Shown: positions 24,686-33,611, counted from the first letter of the stretch. The stretch: 45,781 nucleotides of DNA from an uncultured Porphyromonas sp. (GCF_900541275.1 NZ_UQJH01000012.1:1-45781); one strand, 5' to 3'. The notes: generated from the letters alone by a model not told the origin. Made by a program: numbers and translations.

Positions 24686-27165
24686 CATCAGTAACTATCA
24701 CCGATATAGCTTCGGCACTGGGATGCCCGACGGTCAGAGACAGCCGTATGATCACCACCCTCCTGACCGACTCTAGGGCACTCACTTTCCCTGAGGGGAC
24801 ACTTTTCTTTGCTCTCGTCACCCAGAAGCAGGACGGGCATCGGTACATCAAGCCACTCTACAGCCGGGGGGTGCGTGCCTTTGTCATATCGGACCGGCAC
24901 TTCCCGACCGATGAGTACCGCGATGCCTCCTTCATCGTGGTGCCAGACTCCCTCGCCGCCCTGCAGCAGGTGGGCTCCCTCCACCGCCACAGGCTGTCGA
25001 TGCCTGTCGTCGGCATCACGGGGAGTAATGGCAAAACGACCGTCAAGGAGCTGCTCTATCAGATGATCGGAGGGGTGCGAAATGTGGCTCGCTCCCCTCG
25101 TAGCTACAACTCTGCCATCGGCGTGCCGCTCTCCCTCTGGGGCATCAGCGATGACGCCGACCTCGCTCTCATCGAGGCGGGCATCTCACGACCGGGCGAG
25201 ATGGATCGGCTTGAGCGGATCATACTGCCGACGTTGGGAGTGCTGACCCACCTTGGGACGGCCCATATGGAGAATTTCCCCGACCGGCAGGCGCTGATCA
25301 GGGAGAAGCTTAAGCTCTTCCGCCACTGCGACCGGGTCTATGGCTGCCTTGATTTGGATCCTGACTTGGAGACCGTCCTGCGGGAGGGGAGCTACCCCTT
25401 TGTACTCACCGGCTGGAGCCGAAGTCGTCAGGATGCGGTCCTCTCGATCTGCAAGGAGGTGCATACTCCCGGAGGCGTGGATGTGGATGCGACTCTGAAT
25501 GGAAGGGAGGTTCACTTCGAGCTACCCTTCCTTGACGACGGGACGATCGAGGACTGCTACCTGGCACTCTCCGTGCTGACGGAGCTGGCGCCGGAGCGAC
25601 TGGAGGATCTCTCCTTTACCCGCAGGCTGGAGCCGGTCTCCATGCGCCTCGAGACCCTGGAGGGGGAGCATGGCATGACGATCATCAACGACACCTACAA
25701 TGCCGATCTCGACTCCCTCTCCATCGCGCTCTCTGCCCTTAGGCGCCGACAAGAGCTACTCTCCAAGCCATCTGCCGTCATTCTGTCAGCCTTCCGCGAG
25801 AGCAGCCACGACAAGACGGGGCTCTACTCCACGATCTCGAGTCTCCTCCGCCACTTTGACCTCTCCGAGATCATACTGATAGGCGACGAGATGGGACAGT
25901 ACCGGGCCTCCTTTGACCCCAGTGCGAGATACTACCGCACGACGGAGGACTTCCTCGCTGACCATCCGGAGGAGTACCTCGCTGATCACGTGGTGCTGAT
26001 CAAGGGCGCTCACGAGAGCCATCTCGAGGAGATCGTGAGGAGGATGGTCCGGCGAGTGCACCAGACGATCCTTAGTGTCAATCTCTCTCGTCTCGGACAC
26101 AACCTCGACCTCTACCGAGCACACCTTCCGAAGGGGATGAAATTTACCTGCATGCTTAAGGCCAACGCCTATGGTCTCGGGAGCAACGAGGTGGCGCGAT
26201 ACCTCGAGCAGACCGGTGGGGTGGACTACTTTGCCGTAGCTGTCTGCGATGAGGGGAAAGAGCTGCGCCGCCTCGGCATCACCACGCAAATCATGGTGAT
26301 GAATCCGGAGCCGGGGTCGTATGAGCAGATCATGAGCAACCACCTGGAGCCAAATATTTTCAATAAGCACCTCCTCCTCGACTTTATCTCGGCCGCTGAG
26401 CGGTATGGCGCCCACCTTTACCCCATCCATCTGAAGTGGAATACGGGCATGCACAGGACCGGATTTGACGAGGATGAGGTGGAGGAGGTGCTGACCATCC
26501 TCTCACGGACCAGTGCGGTCCGCGTCGCCTCGATCTTCACCCACCTCTCGGTCGCAGACGAGCCGACTGAGGACGACTACACCTACCGACAGCTGGCGAT
26601 GCTTGATCGTGTGGAGCAGCGACTTCGTCAGGCGCTACCTCACCCCTTCCTCAAGCATGCCCTCAATACCGCCGGCATGACACGCTTCCCGGACTACAGG
26701 TCCGATATGGTCCGGCTCGGGTGTGGGCTCTACGGGCTCTCCCCCCTGCAGGTGGACCCGATGGGGCTGGAGCCGGTAGCGTCACTATCCTCCGTGATCC
26801 TCCAGACACGCAATCTACCCGCCGGTGCCACTGTCGGCTACGGGCGCAAGGGACTCCTCAAGCGCGACTCCCGCATAGGAGTAATCCCGATAGGCTACGC
26901 GGACGGGCTCCCAAGGCAGCTGGGCAACGGTCGGGCGCTCTTCCGGACGGAGTCAGGCGCCCTCGTCCCCACGGTGGGCAACGTCTGTATGGATGCAGTG
27001 ATGCTCGACCTCACCGACGCACCGACCGCCATCGAGGGCAGTCGGGTGGTGATCTTTGACGACCAGCTCCCCATCACCCGGCTCTCCGATGCCTGCGACA
27101 CGATACACTACGAGATCCTCTCCCGCCTCTCGAGTCGCATCGCCAGGCACTACTTCACAGAGTAA
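24682..27165 (+). CDS. Bifunctional MurF ligase / alanine racemase
   Basis: An 827-aa fusion. Residues 1-455 are UDP-MurNAc-tripeptide:D-Ala-D-Ala ligase, with ATP-binding GITGSNGKTT (K118), YNSAIGVPLSLWG and NDTYNADLDS. Residues about 460-827 are a PLP-dependent alanine racemase: the Schiff-base lysine is K493 in MLKANAYGLG and the catalytic tyrosine is Y720 in GYGRKG. GNVCMDAVMLDLTD is the second racemase signature. The protein thus makes D-Ala and adds D-Ala-D-Ala to the peptidoglycan precursor, both in the cytoplasm. The fusion is known in Bacteroidetes. No frameshift separates the halves. It is coupled to the GSCFA gene by a 4-nt overlap and followed by a two-way terminator. Confidence 0.96.
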   Translation: MTSVTITDIASALGCPTVRDSRMITTLLTDSRALTFPEGTLFFALVTQKQDGHRYIKPLYSRGVRAFVISDRHFPTDEYRDASFIVVPDSLAALQQVGSLHRHRLSMPVVGITGSNGKTTVKELLYQMIGGVRNVARSPRSYNSAIGVPLSLWGISDDADLALIEAGISRPGEMDRLERIILPTLGVLTHLGTAHMENFPDRQALIREKLKLFRHCDRVYGCLDLDPDLETVLREGSYPFVLTGWSRSRQDAVLSICKEVHTPGGVDVDATLNGREVHFELPFLDDGTIEDCYLALSVLTELAPERLEDLSFTRRLEPVSMRLETLEGEHGMTIINDTYNADLDSLSIALSALRRRQELLSKPSAVILSAFRESSHDKTGLYSTISSLLRHFDLSEIILIGDEMGQYRASFDPSARYYRTTEDFLADHPEEYLADHVVLIKGAHESHLEEIVRRMVRRVHQTILSVNLSRLGHNLDLYRAHLPKGMKFTCMLKANAYGLGSNEVARYLEQTGGVDYFAVAVCDEGKELRRLGITTQIMVMNPEPGSYEQIMSNHLEPNIFNKHLLLDFISAAERYGAHLYPIHLKWNTGMHRTGFDEDEVEEVLTILSRTSAVRVASIFTHLSVADEPTEDDYTYRQLAMLDRVEQRLRQALPHPFLKHALNTAGMTRFPDYRSDMVRLGCGLYGLSPLQVDPMGLEPVASLSSVILQTRNLPAGATVGYGRKGLLKRDSRIGVIPIGYADGLPRQLGNGRALFRTESGALVPTVGNVCMDAVMLDLTDAPTAIEGSRVVIFDDQLPITRLSDACDTIHYEILSRLSSRIARHYFTE

Positions 27166-27183
27166 GGCCGAGAAGAGAGCAAA

Positions 27184-27223
27184 AAAAGCGCACGTCGGAC
27201 TGTAGTGCCTGACGTGCGCTTTT
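27184..27223. terminator. Bidirectional terminator between murF-alr and tRNA-Leu
   Basis: AAAAGCGCACGTC (27184-27196) pairs perfectly with GACGTGCGCTTTT (27211-27223). T runs on both strands serve murF-alr on plus and the tRNA genes on minus. Confidence 0.9.
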
Positions 27224-27265
27224 ATCTGTGTCAAGAGAAGACTCTCCCCCACCCCTCTCTCTCTG

Positions 27266-27352
27266 TGCCCGAAGCGGGACTTGAACCCGCACGACCTTAT
27301 TCGGGTCAAAGGAGTTTAAGTCCTTCGTGTCTACCGATTCCACCATTCGGGC
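27266..27352 (-). tRNA. tRNA-Leu (anticodon TAA)
   Basis: An 87-nt class II tRNA with a long variable arm. Acceptor GCCCGAA pairs with TTCGGGC. The anticodon stem AAGGA/TCCTT carries loop CTTAAAC, and the T arm is GCGGGTTCAAGTCCCGC. CCA is not encoded. Confidence 0.93.
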
Positions 27353-27365
27353 GGTGAATCAAAAG

Positions 27366-27438
27366 AGCGGAAAACGAGACTCGAACTCGCGACCTCAACC
27401 TTGGCAAGGTTGCGCTCTACCAACTGAGCTATTTCCGC
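27366..27438 (-). tRNA. tRNA-Gly (anticodon GCC)
   Basis: 73 nt. Acceptor GCGGAAA pairs with TTTCCGC. The D arm is GCTCAGTTGGTAGAGC, the anticodon stem CAACC/GGTTG carries loop TTGCCAA, and the T arm is GCGAGTTCGAGTCTCGT. It lies 13 nt upstream of tRNA-Leu, probably on the same transcript. Confidence 0.94.
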
Positions 27439-27467
27439 AAAACCCTTCCCCCACCGGTTTCGTGACG

Positions 27468-27498
27468 CAAAGTTACGATTTTATCGCAACTCCGCAAT
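27468..27498 (-). promoter_or_regulatory. Promoter of the tRNA-Gly/tRNA-Leu operon
   Basis: On the minus strand, ATTG (27498-27495), 19 nt, TAACTTTG (27475-27468). The tRNA begins 29 nt downstream. It lies just past the typA stop, so the tRNAs need not rely on typA readthrough. Confidence 0.75.
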
Positions 27499-27506
27499 GT
27501 GCCTGC

Positions 27507-29309
27507 TTACTTTCCTGACCGCTTGCGATCGAGTTCACTGAGGAGGATCTTACGCAGACGGAGGCTCTTCGGGGTGATCTCCACCAGCTCGTCCGACTTG
27601 ATATACTCCAGCGCATCCTCGAGCGAGAAGATGATGGGCGGTGCGAGCACCACCTTGTCGTCACTCCCGGCAGCACGTACATTGGTCAGCTTCTTTGACT
27701 TGCAGACATTGCAGGGGAGGTCGTTGTCCTTATTGTGCTCCCCTACCACCTGACCCTCGTAGACGTCCTCACCCGGAGCGATGAAGAAGCGTCCGCGGTC
27801 CTGCAGGTTGTTGAGTGCGTAGGCGAAGGCATTGCCGGTCTCCAGCGAGACGATAGAGCCATTGGTGCGACCGGGGATATCCCCCTTCCAGGGCTCAAAG
27901 GAGAGGAAGCGGTGCGAGATAATGGCCTCACCGCTCGAGAGCGTGAGGGCAGCGTTATTGAGCCCAAAGATCCCTCGAGAGGGGATGTGGAAGGTGACGC
28001 TGACACGACCGTTATTGGTCTCCATAGCCACCATCTCTCCCTTGCGGCGGATGCAGAGGTCGACCAACTTGCTGGCGCACTCCTCGGGAGCCTCGATCTC
28101 CAGCTCCTCGATAGGCTCGCACTTCTGACCATCGATCTCCTTGATGACCACCTGAGGCTGACCCACCTGTAGCTCATAGCCCTCACGACGCATCTCCTCG
28201 ATCAGGACGGAGAGGTGGAGGACGCCACGGCCGTAGACCATCCAGCTGTCGGCGCTATCGGTCTGCTCTACACGGAGAGCGATGTTTTTCTCCGTCTCCA
28301 GCATCAGCCGATCCTCGATCTTACGCGAGGTGACGTACTTGCCCTCACGACCGAAGAAGGGGGAGTTATTGATCGTGAAGCGCATACTCATCGTAGGCTC
28401 ATCGACGGCGATCGTGGGGAGCATCTCGGGGGACTCGGGGTCGGCGATGGTCTCTCCGATCTCGAAGCCGTCAATGCCGATCACGGCACAGAGGTCGCCG
28501 GAGTGCACCTCGTCCACCTTCTGCCGACCAAGACCGCTGAAGATATCCAGCTCCTTGATCCGCTGCCTCTCGATCGTGCCATCAGACTTCATCAGCGCAA
28601 TCTCCTGCCCTGCGCGGATCGTGCCGCGATGGACACGACCGATGGCGATACGCCCCACATAAGAGGAGTAGCTCAGGGAGGTGATCAGCATCTGGAGCGG
28701 TCCCTCGTTGATGGGTGGCGCAGGGATATACTTGATCACGCCGTCCAGCAGCTCAGTGATATCCTTCGTCGGCTTATGCCAGTCGGTGCTCATCCAGCCC
28801 TCCTTGGCAGAGCCGTAGAAGGTGGGAAACTCGAGCTGCTCCTCAGATGCGTCCAGGTCAAACATCAGGTCAAAGACCTTCTCCTGCACCTCATCGGGTC
28901 GGCAATTGGGCTTATCCACCTTATTGATGACGAGGATCGGCTTAAGCCCTATGCGGAGGGCCTTCTCTAATACAAAGCGGGTCTGCGGCATCGGACCCTC
29001 AAAGGCATCCACCAGCACGAGGCAGCCATCCGCCATATTGAGGACGCGCTCCACCTCACCCCCGAAGTCAGCGTGCCCGGGGGTGTCGATGATATTGATC
29101 TTGTAGTCCTTGTACTGGATGGAGACGTTCTTGGAGAAGATCGTGATACCTCGCTCACGCTCCAGATCGTTGCTGTCCAGTACCTGCTCCAGCTTCTCAC
29201 TCGGGTCCCTAAAGAGGTTACCCGCCTGCAGCATACGATCCACGAGAGAGGTCTTACCATGGTCGACGTGAGCGATGATCGCGATATTTCTGATCTTATT
29301 TTCTTCCAT
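27507..29309 (-). CDS. typA: Ribosome-associated translational GTPase TypA/BipA
   Basis: A 600-aa GTPase of the EF-G-like family that acts on ribosomes, especially in assembly at low temperature and under stress. From ATG 29309: MEENKIRNIAIIAHVDHGKTSL contains G1 (AHVDHGKT), followed by ERERGITI (switch region), DTPGHADFGGEV (G3) and NKVD (G4). Domains II, III and V follow, ending in the BipA-specific C-terminal domain with CNVCKSKKLTNVRAAGSDDK and a lysine/arginine-rich tail. A longer reading frame upstream crosses the promoter and is rejected. The length is normal. Single gene. Confidence 0.97.
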   Translation of the reverse strand: MEENKIRNIAIIAHVDHGKTSLVDRMLQAGNLFRDPSEKLEQVLDSNDLERERGITIFSKNVSIQYKDYKINIIDTPGHADFGGEVERVLNMADGCLVLVDAFEGPMPQTRFVLEKALRIGLKPILVINKVDKPNCRPDEVQEKVFDLMFDLDASEEQLEFPTFYGSAKEGWMSTDWHKPTKDITELLDGVIKYIPAPPINEGPLQMLITSLSYSSYVGRIAIGRVHRGTIRAGQEIALMKSDGTIERQRIKELDIFSGLGRQKVDEVHSGDLCAVIGIDGFEIGETIADPESPEMLPTIAVDEPTMSMRFTINNSPFFGREGKYVTSRKIEDRLMLETEKNIALRVEQTDSADSWMVYGRGVLHLSVLIEEMRREGYELQVGQPQVVIKEIDGQKCEPIEELEIEAPEECASKLVDLCIRRKGEMVAMETNNGRVSVTFHIPSRGIFGLNNAALTLSSGEAIISHRFLSFEPWKGDIPGRTNGSIVSLETGNAFAYALNNLQDRGRFFIAPGEDVYEGQVVGEHNKDNDLPCNVCKSKKLTNVRAAGSDDKVVLAPPIIFSLEDALEYIKSDELVEITPKSLRLRKILLSELDRKRSGK

Positions 29310-29333
29310 CTTTTTCGTCCTAAAATGTGCGTG

Positions 29334-29341
29334 CAAAGTTA
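29334..29341 (-). promoter_or_regulatory. -7 box for typA
   Basis: TAACTTTG on the minus strand, 24 nt before ATG 29309. It overlaps longer in-frame readings, which supports the chosen start. Confidence 0.65.
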
Positions 29342-29455
29342 CACAAATTGCAACGAACGCCATCAAGCTCACTCTCCCTGATGCGATTAAGTCGAAAAAG
29401 GCCCCCTCCACCCCTCTTTTGCCTATTCCGAAAGGAACTTATGCGATGATTTTAT

Positions 29456-29463
29456 TACATTTG
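29456..29463 (+). promoter_or_regulatory. -7 box for the cold-shock-like/TPR gene
   Basis: TACATTTG on the plus strand, 62 nt before ATG 29526. It is divergent from the typA promoter. Confidence 0.55.
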
Positions 29464-29525
29464 TAATACTTAGAGTGGTGGCACCTATTGTGCTTAGATT
29501 TCCTCTGAGGTTACCTGAGTTTATT

Positions 29526-30899
29526 ATGATCGAATTTTTAAAGTCCAATTTCACAGTCGGTGATCCCATCGAGATCACCACGGACACTGAGACGGTACAG
29601 GGTCAGATCGAATTCATCGGCCCCGACTACATCGTCCTGAGACTTAGCAACAATCAAGTCAAGGGCATCAGCGAGTCTAGCATACGTACATTCTCCTCCA
29701 TCAGCGAGCAGACCCGCCCCGACGATGCCCGGGACGATGCCGCACCCGAAAAAGAAGAGGAGCAGGAGAAGTCGCCCACTGAGACCTCACCCGAGGAGAC
29801 AGAGCCGGCCAAGCCTTTTACCAAATACAAGCCGGGCGATCGCGTCCCTCTCTCAGTGCTGACAGAGCGGGATCCGTCTCTGCTCAACGACTGGAGCAAG
29901 AAGGGTGAGACAAAAAAGAGAAATGAGGAGGCGGTCAAGGGCGTCCGCGAAGCCTATGTCCAGGCAAAGAGTGCCAGCAGGAAAGAGGACCAAGTGGTGA
30001 TCTCCCCCATCGGCAAGATCGTGCAGCTCCGACCATCCTACCAATTTGGCTTCATCGACATCTCAGACGGACGACGCTATTACTTTAATCGATCAGATAT
30101 TATCGACAGCTCTCTCAGAGACTTCTCCGGAGAGAATATTGAGGTGGTATTCCTCCCCGCCTCCAACCACAAGGGGCTGACGGCGAAGGCTATCGTCCGT
30201 CCCCAGACGGTGGACAAGCTACTGGATACCGTGATGGAGCGGACCACGCAGGGGGACCTCTTTCGGTCGCGCAACCTCCTGCGCCTGATCACGGATAAGT
30301 ACCCCAAGAACCAAAGTGCCAAGGAGGTACTCGAGGCTCTCGAGAAAGTGCTGGACAAGGATCGTGACCCCGAGGATGGGGACGATGCCTACAACGAGGG
30401 GATCCGCCTCATGAACGAGAAAGACTTTGAGGGAGCACTCAAGGGCTTCTTAGCCTCGATCGAGGAGGGGAAGCGCGTAGAGCAGGCGATCAAGCAGGCG
30501 ATAACCACCTATGTGCGTATGTACACCGCGACAGAGGATCTGGAGGTCAAGGAGACCACGAGGCACTCAGCACTCGACTTCATCAACGAGAAGCGTAGCG
30601 AGCTGCCCAATAACATCAATACGCTCTTCGTCCTGGAGAACGCCTACTTTGCACTCGGCGAGTACTCCGCTCACATCGACGTCGTGGAGGAGGTGATCAA
30701 CTTCTGCGCGAAGAAGAGGGACATCGCGAAGTACCTCTTCTACCTCCGTAAGGCGGCCCAGAGCTACTTCCGTCTCGGTGACTACGCCCACGCCCTCGAC
30801 ACGGCACAGGAGGGGCTGGAGCGGGAGCCGGACGATGAGCAGCTGAGCAAGCTCAGGGATATGGCTCAGGACGAGCTCAATGTGCGACTGAGGAAGTAA
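29526..30899 (+). CDS. Cold-shock-like domain and TPR protein of unknown function
   Basis: A 457-aa protein. Residues 1-55 (MIEFLKSNFTVGDPIEITTD, then QGQIEFIGPDYIVLRLSNNQ) look like a small SH3/Sm-like beta domain. An acidic linker (70-105) and a basic region follow. Residues about 158-225 have a cold-shock-like OB pattern: IGKIVQLRPSYQFGFIDISD followed by GRRYYFNRSDI and VVFLPA. The C-terminal half (about 275-457) contains helical pairs that read as TPR-like repeats (FRLGDYAHALDTAQEGLERE). This suggests an RNA- or ribosome-binding adaptor, consistent with sitting divergent to typA, but it is inference. I do not recognise a named family. An upstream in-frame start at 29475 is possible but less likely. 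Single gene. Confidence 0.65.
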   Translation: MIEFLKSNFTVGDPIEITTDTETVQGQIEFIGPDYIVLRLSNNQVKGISESSIRTFSSISEQTRPDDARDDAAPEKEEEQEKSPTETSPEETEPAKPFTKYKPGDRVPLSVLTERDPSLLNDWSKKGETKKRNEEAVKGVREAYVQAKSASRKEDQVVISPIGKIVQLRPSYQFGFIDISDGRRYYFNRSDIIDSSLRDFSGENIEVVFLPASNHKGLTAKAIVRPQTVDKLLDTVMERTTQGDLFRSRNLLRLITDKYPKNQSAKEVLEALEKVLDKDRDPEDGDDAYNEGIRLMNEKDFEGALKGFLASIEEGKRVEQAIKQAITTYVRMYTATEDLEVKETTRHSALDFINEKRSELPNNINTLFVLENAYFALGEYSAHIDVVEEVINFCAKKRDIAKYLFYLRKAAQSYFRLGDYAHALDTAQEGLEREPDDEQLSKLRDMAQDELNVRLRK

Positions 30900-30918
30900 G
30901 CATACCGCCTACATAAGA

Positions 30919-30962
30919 CACCTACGGGCGGTCGAGAAAAGAGCTCTCGGCCGCCCGTAGGT
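30919..30962. terminator. Hairpin after the TPR gene
   Basis: 30920-30936 pairs with 30946-30962, with one G-U pair, core CCTACGGGCGGTCGAG. Only a weak T-rich tail (ACTTCTGT). Confidence 0.6.
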
Positions 30963-31001
30963 ACTTCTGTAGGTCTCGAGGTGGCAGTTGCCAACAAACG
31001 A

Positions 31002-31037
31002 AGTAAGCGGCTGAGAGTGATCTCTCAGCCGCTTACT
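31002..31037 (-). terminator. Terminator of tRNA-Asn
   Basis: A 16-bp perfect stem (31002-31017 with 31022-31037), 8 nt beyond the tRNA 3' end. On the minus strand it is followed by CTTCGTTTGTTGG. Confidence 0.7.
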
Positions 31038-31044
31038 CAACCTG

Positions 31045-31118
31045 CGCTTGAACTTGGACTTGAACCAAGGACCCTCTGATTAACAGTCAGATGCTCTAAC
31101 CAACTGAGCTATTCAAGC
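31045..31118 (-). tRNA. tRNA-Asn (anticodon GTT)
   Basis: 74 nt. Acceptor GCTTGAA pairs with TTCAAGC. The D arm is GCTCAGTTGGTTAGAGC, the anticodon stem TCTGA/TCAGA carries loop CTGTTAA, and the T arm is CTTGGTTCAAGTCCAAG. Discriminator G, no encoded CCA. Confidence 0.95.
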
Positions 31119-31144
31119 ATTTCCTCCCGTCCCCTTTTGCTCTG

Positions 31145-31175
31145 CAAAGGTAGGATGATTTTCTGAAATCTCCAA
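31145..31175 (-). promoter_or_regulatory. Promoter of tRNA-Asn
   Basis: Minus strand: TTGG (31175-31172), 19 nt, TACCTTTG (31152-31145). Same layout as the tRNA-Lys promoter. Confidence 0.8.
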
Positions 31176-31193
31176 GCCTACTCAGGCACTAAA

Positions 31194-32879
31194 TCACAAG
31201 AGTCCGGGGAAGAGTCCCACCACCAGCTGACTCAGGATCACCCTCGCAAACATCGCCATCGGGTAGACGGTGGCATAGCTGATCGTCGGATCATCATCGT
31301 CATCGCCATCGCTGACGAGACTGAGTGCCATGGGATTGGCCATCGCACCGGTGAGCATCCCTGAGGCGACATTGTAAGACATATTGGTCCACTTAAGCAC
31401 CACCAGCCCTACGATCAGCGTCGGGACGACAGTGATCACAGTACCCCAGGCAAACCACTCCAGACCGGGACCATTCACCAGCATCTCCCAGAAGTGCTGC
31501 CCGCTGCTGAGACCCAGACCGCCCAAGAAGAGCGCTAGACCTAAGTTACGCAGCATCAGATTGGCACTTGTGGTAATGTAGATATTCATCTTGAAGCGCG
31601 GACCATAAGCCCCCATCAGGATACCGACGATGATCGGACCGCCCGCCAGCCCCAGCCGCAGCGGTGCGGCAAGTCCCGGCAGATAGACCGGGATCATACC
31701 CAGCAGGCAGCCCAACGCTATGCCGAGGAAGATTGACACCACGTAGGGCGTATCCAGCGGCTTCAGTTCGTTACCCACGACGTTGGCCAGCTCCTTGATG
31801 TCCTTCTCCCGACCTACGGCACTCAGGCGATCACCCATTTGGAGCCGAAGATTGGGTCGCGCGACCAGCTCCATGCCATTGCGTGTCACTCGGGTGATAT
31901 TGACATCAAAGCGACTACGGATCCTCAGCTGACTCAGCTTCACGCCATTGCAGGACTCTTTCGTCACCAAGAGGCGCTGCATCACCAGCGGATCGCGGTC
32001 GTTGTCCCACTTCAGCTCATCCTCTCGATCCTCCACGGCACCGAAGAGGTAGGTCAGTCGCTCCACATCACCCCGCTCACTAGCCACCCGGAGGTGGTCT
32101 CCGGTATGGAGGAGCGTGTCCTTGGTCGGTGTGATATACTCCCCGTCACGGAAGAGCCGTGACACGATGAAGTGCCCGCCCAGAATATCCTGCAAGCTAC
32201 TCATCCTCTGACCATCGAGGGCGGGATTGGAGACCACATACTCTCGTGCCGTATGCTGTGACTCGCTGTCCACCAGCGTGCTGTGCTGATCGGTCTTGTG
32301 GGGGAAAAGGCGCTTGAGGAGTGCGAGGACGAGGATCACCCCCACCACGCCCATCGGATAGGTGATGGCGGTAGCGATCGCCATATCATTGGTCGACCGA
32401 AGGATCTCCGCCGGATCAGAGAGCGCCGTCGTCGCCGCCTGCTGTGCGGCCGCCATGGCAGGCGTATTGGTGACTGCACCGGAGAGCGTACCGATGAGCC
32501 CGGATAGGTCCAGCCCCGTAGTCTCGAGGAGGATAAAGAGCATCGCAAAGCCACCGGCGATCAGCACTAAGCCCCAGAGGTTGAGCCAAACCCCGTGCTG
32601 ACGAAATGACGAGACAAAGCCCGGCCCCACCTGCACTCCGAGGGCATATATAAAGAGGATGAGCCCAAAGTCCTGGATCACCCGAAGCATATCCCCATTG
32701 ACCCGCGCACCGAAGTGCGCAAAAAGGATCCCTACGAAGAAGACCCAAGTCACGCCCAGTGTAAAGCCCTTGATCTTAGCCTTGCCTAAGTAGACGCCCA
32801 TAGCACAGACCACACAGAGTAGTAGGATGGTCTGTATCGGTGTACCGGAGGACCATATCGCCTCCCATGCTGCTTCCAT
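31194..32879 (-). CDS. YidE/AspT-type transporter with two RCK-C domains
   Basis: A 561-aa inner-membrane protein of the aspartate:alanine exchanger-like family. An N-terminal membrane block (about residues 15-190) is followed by two tandem RCK-C (TrkA-C) regulatory domains (about 205-290, YVVSNPALDGQRMSSLQDIL; and about 295-380, VTKESCNGVKLSQLRIRSRF). A second membrane block (380-561) contains PLRLGLAGGPIIVGILMGAY and ends MAMFARVILSQLVVGLFPG. The internal duplication of the membrane unit is characteristic. The substrate is unknown; family members exchange amino or dicarboxylic acids. RCK-C domains suggest control by a small ligand. Start ATG 32879. It is divergent from an SLC13 transporter that also carries RCK-C domains. 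Confidence 0.9.
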   Translation of the reverse strand: MEAAWEAIWSSGTPIQTILLLCVVCAMGVYLGKAKIKGFTLGVTWVFFVGILFAHFGARVNGDMLRVIQDFGLILFIYALGVQVGPGFVSSFRQHGVWLNLWGLVLIAGGFAMLFILLETTGLDLSGLIGTLSGAVTNTPAMAAAQQAATTALSDPAEILRSTNDMAIATAITYPMGVVGVILVLALLKRLFPHKTDQHSTLVDSESQHTAREYVVSNPALDGQRMSSLQDILGGHFIVSRLFRDGEYITPTKDTLLHTGDHLRVASERGDVERLTYLFGAVEDREDELKWDNDRDPLVMQRLLVTKESCNGVKLSQLRIRSRFDVNITRVTRNGMELVARPNLRLQMGDRLSAVGREKDIKELANVVGNELKPLDTPYVVSIFLGIALGCLLGMIPVYLPGLAAPLRLGLAGGPIIVGILMGAYGPRFKMNIYITTSANLMLRNLGLALFLGGLGLSSGQHFWEMLVNGPGLEWFAWGTVITVVPTLIVGLVVLKWTNMSYNVASGMLTGAMANPMALSLVSDGDDDDDPTISYATVYPMAMFARVILSQLVVGLFPGLL

Positions 32880-32911
32880 TACGTTATCTCAATCTTCAAT
32901 TTTTGCGTGCG

Positions 32912-32919
32912 CAAAGTTA
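32912..32919 (-). promoter_or_regulatory. -7 box for the YidE/AspT-type gene
   Basis: TAACTTTG on the minus strand, 32 nt before ATG 32879, with TTTC in the -33 position (32942-32939). Confidence 0.65.
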
Positions 32920-33142
32920 AGCATAATAAGCATATTATGAAAAATGCAGTCGCGTCTACTGACGGGCAGGCCCCCAGATCGGTCCTGTGATCGGGGCAGG
33001 GGTGACGCATATGAGTGGCACATAAGCCACTCAACTCACTGTGAAGAGTGGGAAACGAAGCACCCGCAATGGCGTCGCACCATCAAGCCTACCCGGAGAG
33101 TGAAACACCCGTACCCAAACAGCCCACTCCTCAGGGAAATCT

Positions 33143-33202
33143 CTAATACCGATATTAGTGAAGCCTAATACCGATATTAGACTTCACTAATATCGGTATT
33201 AG
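33143..33202. repeat. 22-bp-period palindromic repeat array (copy B)
   Basis: CTAATACCGATATTAG at 33143-33158 and 33165-33180, then CTAATATCGGTATTAG at 33187-33202, with 6-nt spacers TGAAGC and ACTTCA. The last two units form a perfect 16-bp hairpin and the spacers are nearly complementary, the same architecture as at 19485-19562. The left flank CCTCAG...TCTCTAATACC resembles the reverse complement of the right flank there. Confidence 0.85.
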
Positions 33203-33264
33203 ATAGACTGCCTATCCATCGGGCATTGGGCACCACTCCCCTTATGAGCTCCACAGCAAAGTCC

Positions 33265-33337
33265 GTTAGGGCCTATGTAAGCAACAGAGATAAGGGAGCT
33301 AATATCGGCATTTGTCCCGGAGGAGATCCTTTGCGAT
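33265..33337 (+). pseudogene. Fragment of the ISAon1-type transposase start
   Basis: About 54 of 60 bases match the 5' end of the minus-strand transposase remnant whose ATG is at 23503. Here the ATG at 33275 is followed at once by TAA (Glu2 became stop), then TEIRELISAFVPEEIL is readable in frame. Similarity fades after 33337. It is a dead fragment of the same or a sister element. The surrounding 32880-33667 gap has no intact gene. Confidence 0.7.
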
Positions 33338-33416
33338 AGTGCTGCCGAAGTGAGCCCCGGTCTCTTTCATTCTATAAGCTACTGTATTGGTTCGTTCCTT
33401 CTCGGATCAACTCTAC

Positions 33417-33449
33417 CCCCCTCCCGGCAGATCAAACTGCGAGCCGGCC
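33417..33449. repeat. Possible degenerate IS end
   Basis: CCCCTCCCG, GCAGATCAAACTGCGA and GCCGG resemble, with small gaps, the IS end seen at 20-55 and 23565-23602. Weak; it could be chance in a region already full of fragments. Confidence 0.35.
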
Positions 33450-33515
33450 ATATTATGTTCGGCAAGCACCATCTTAGGCAATGATGGTTTTTCTTGGGAT
33501 TAAATTTATTGGCAG

Positions 33516-33561
33516 AGATGGAGCATTTGAATGGCTTCAGTAAGGCTCAAATGCGTCATCT
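33516..33561. other. Imperfect inverted repeat upstream of the SLC13 gene
   Basis: AGATG-N2-GCATTTGA (33516-33530) faces TCAAATGC-N2-CATCT (33547-33561). It lies 51 nt upstream of the -7 box and could be a regulator site or a leftover terminator. Confidence 0.45.
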
Positions 33562-33611
33562 CCATCCTAATATGATCGGGGTAACAAGTCAGGAGACAAG
33601 GTCTTTTTAAG

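Noticed and set aside
32944..33168. 74-codon reading frame in the transporter gap
   Set aside because: It overlaps the palindrome array, has no promoter or recognisable features and ends inside a repeat.
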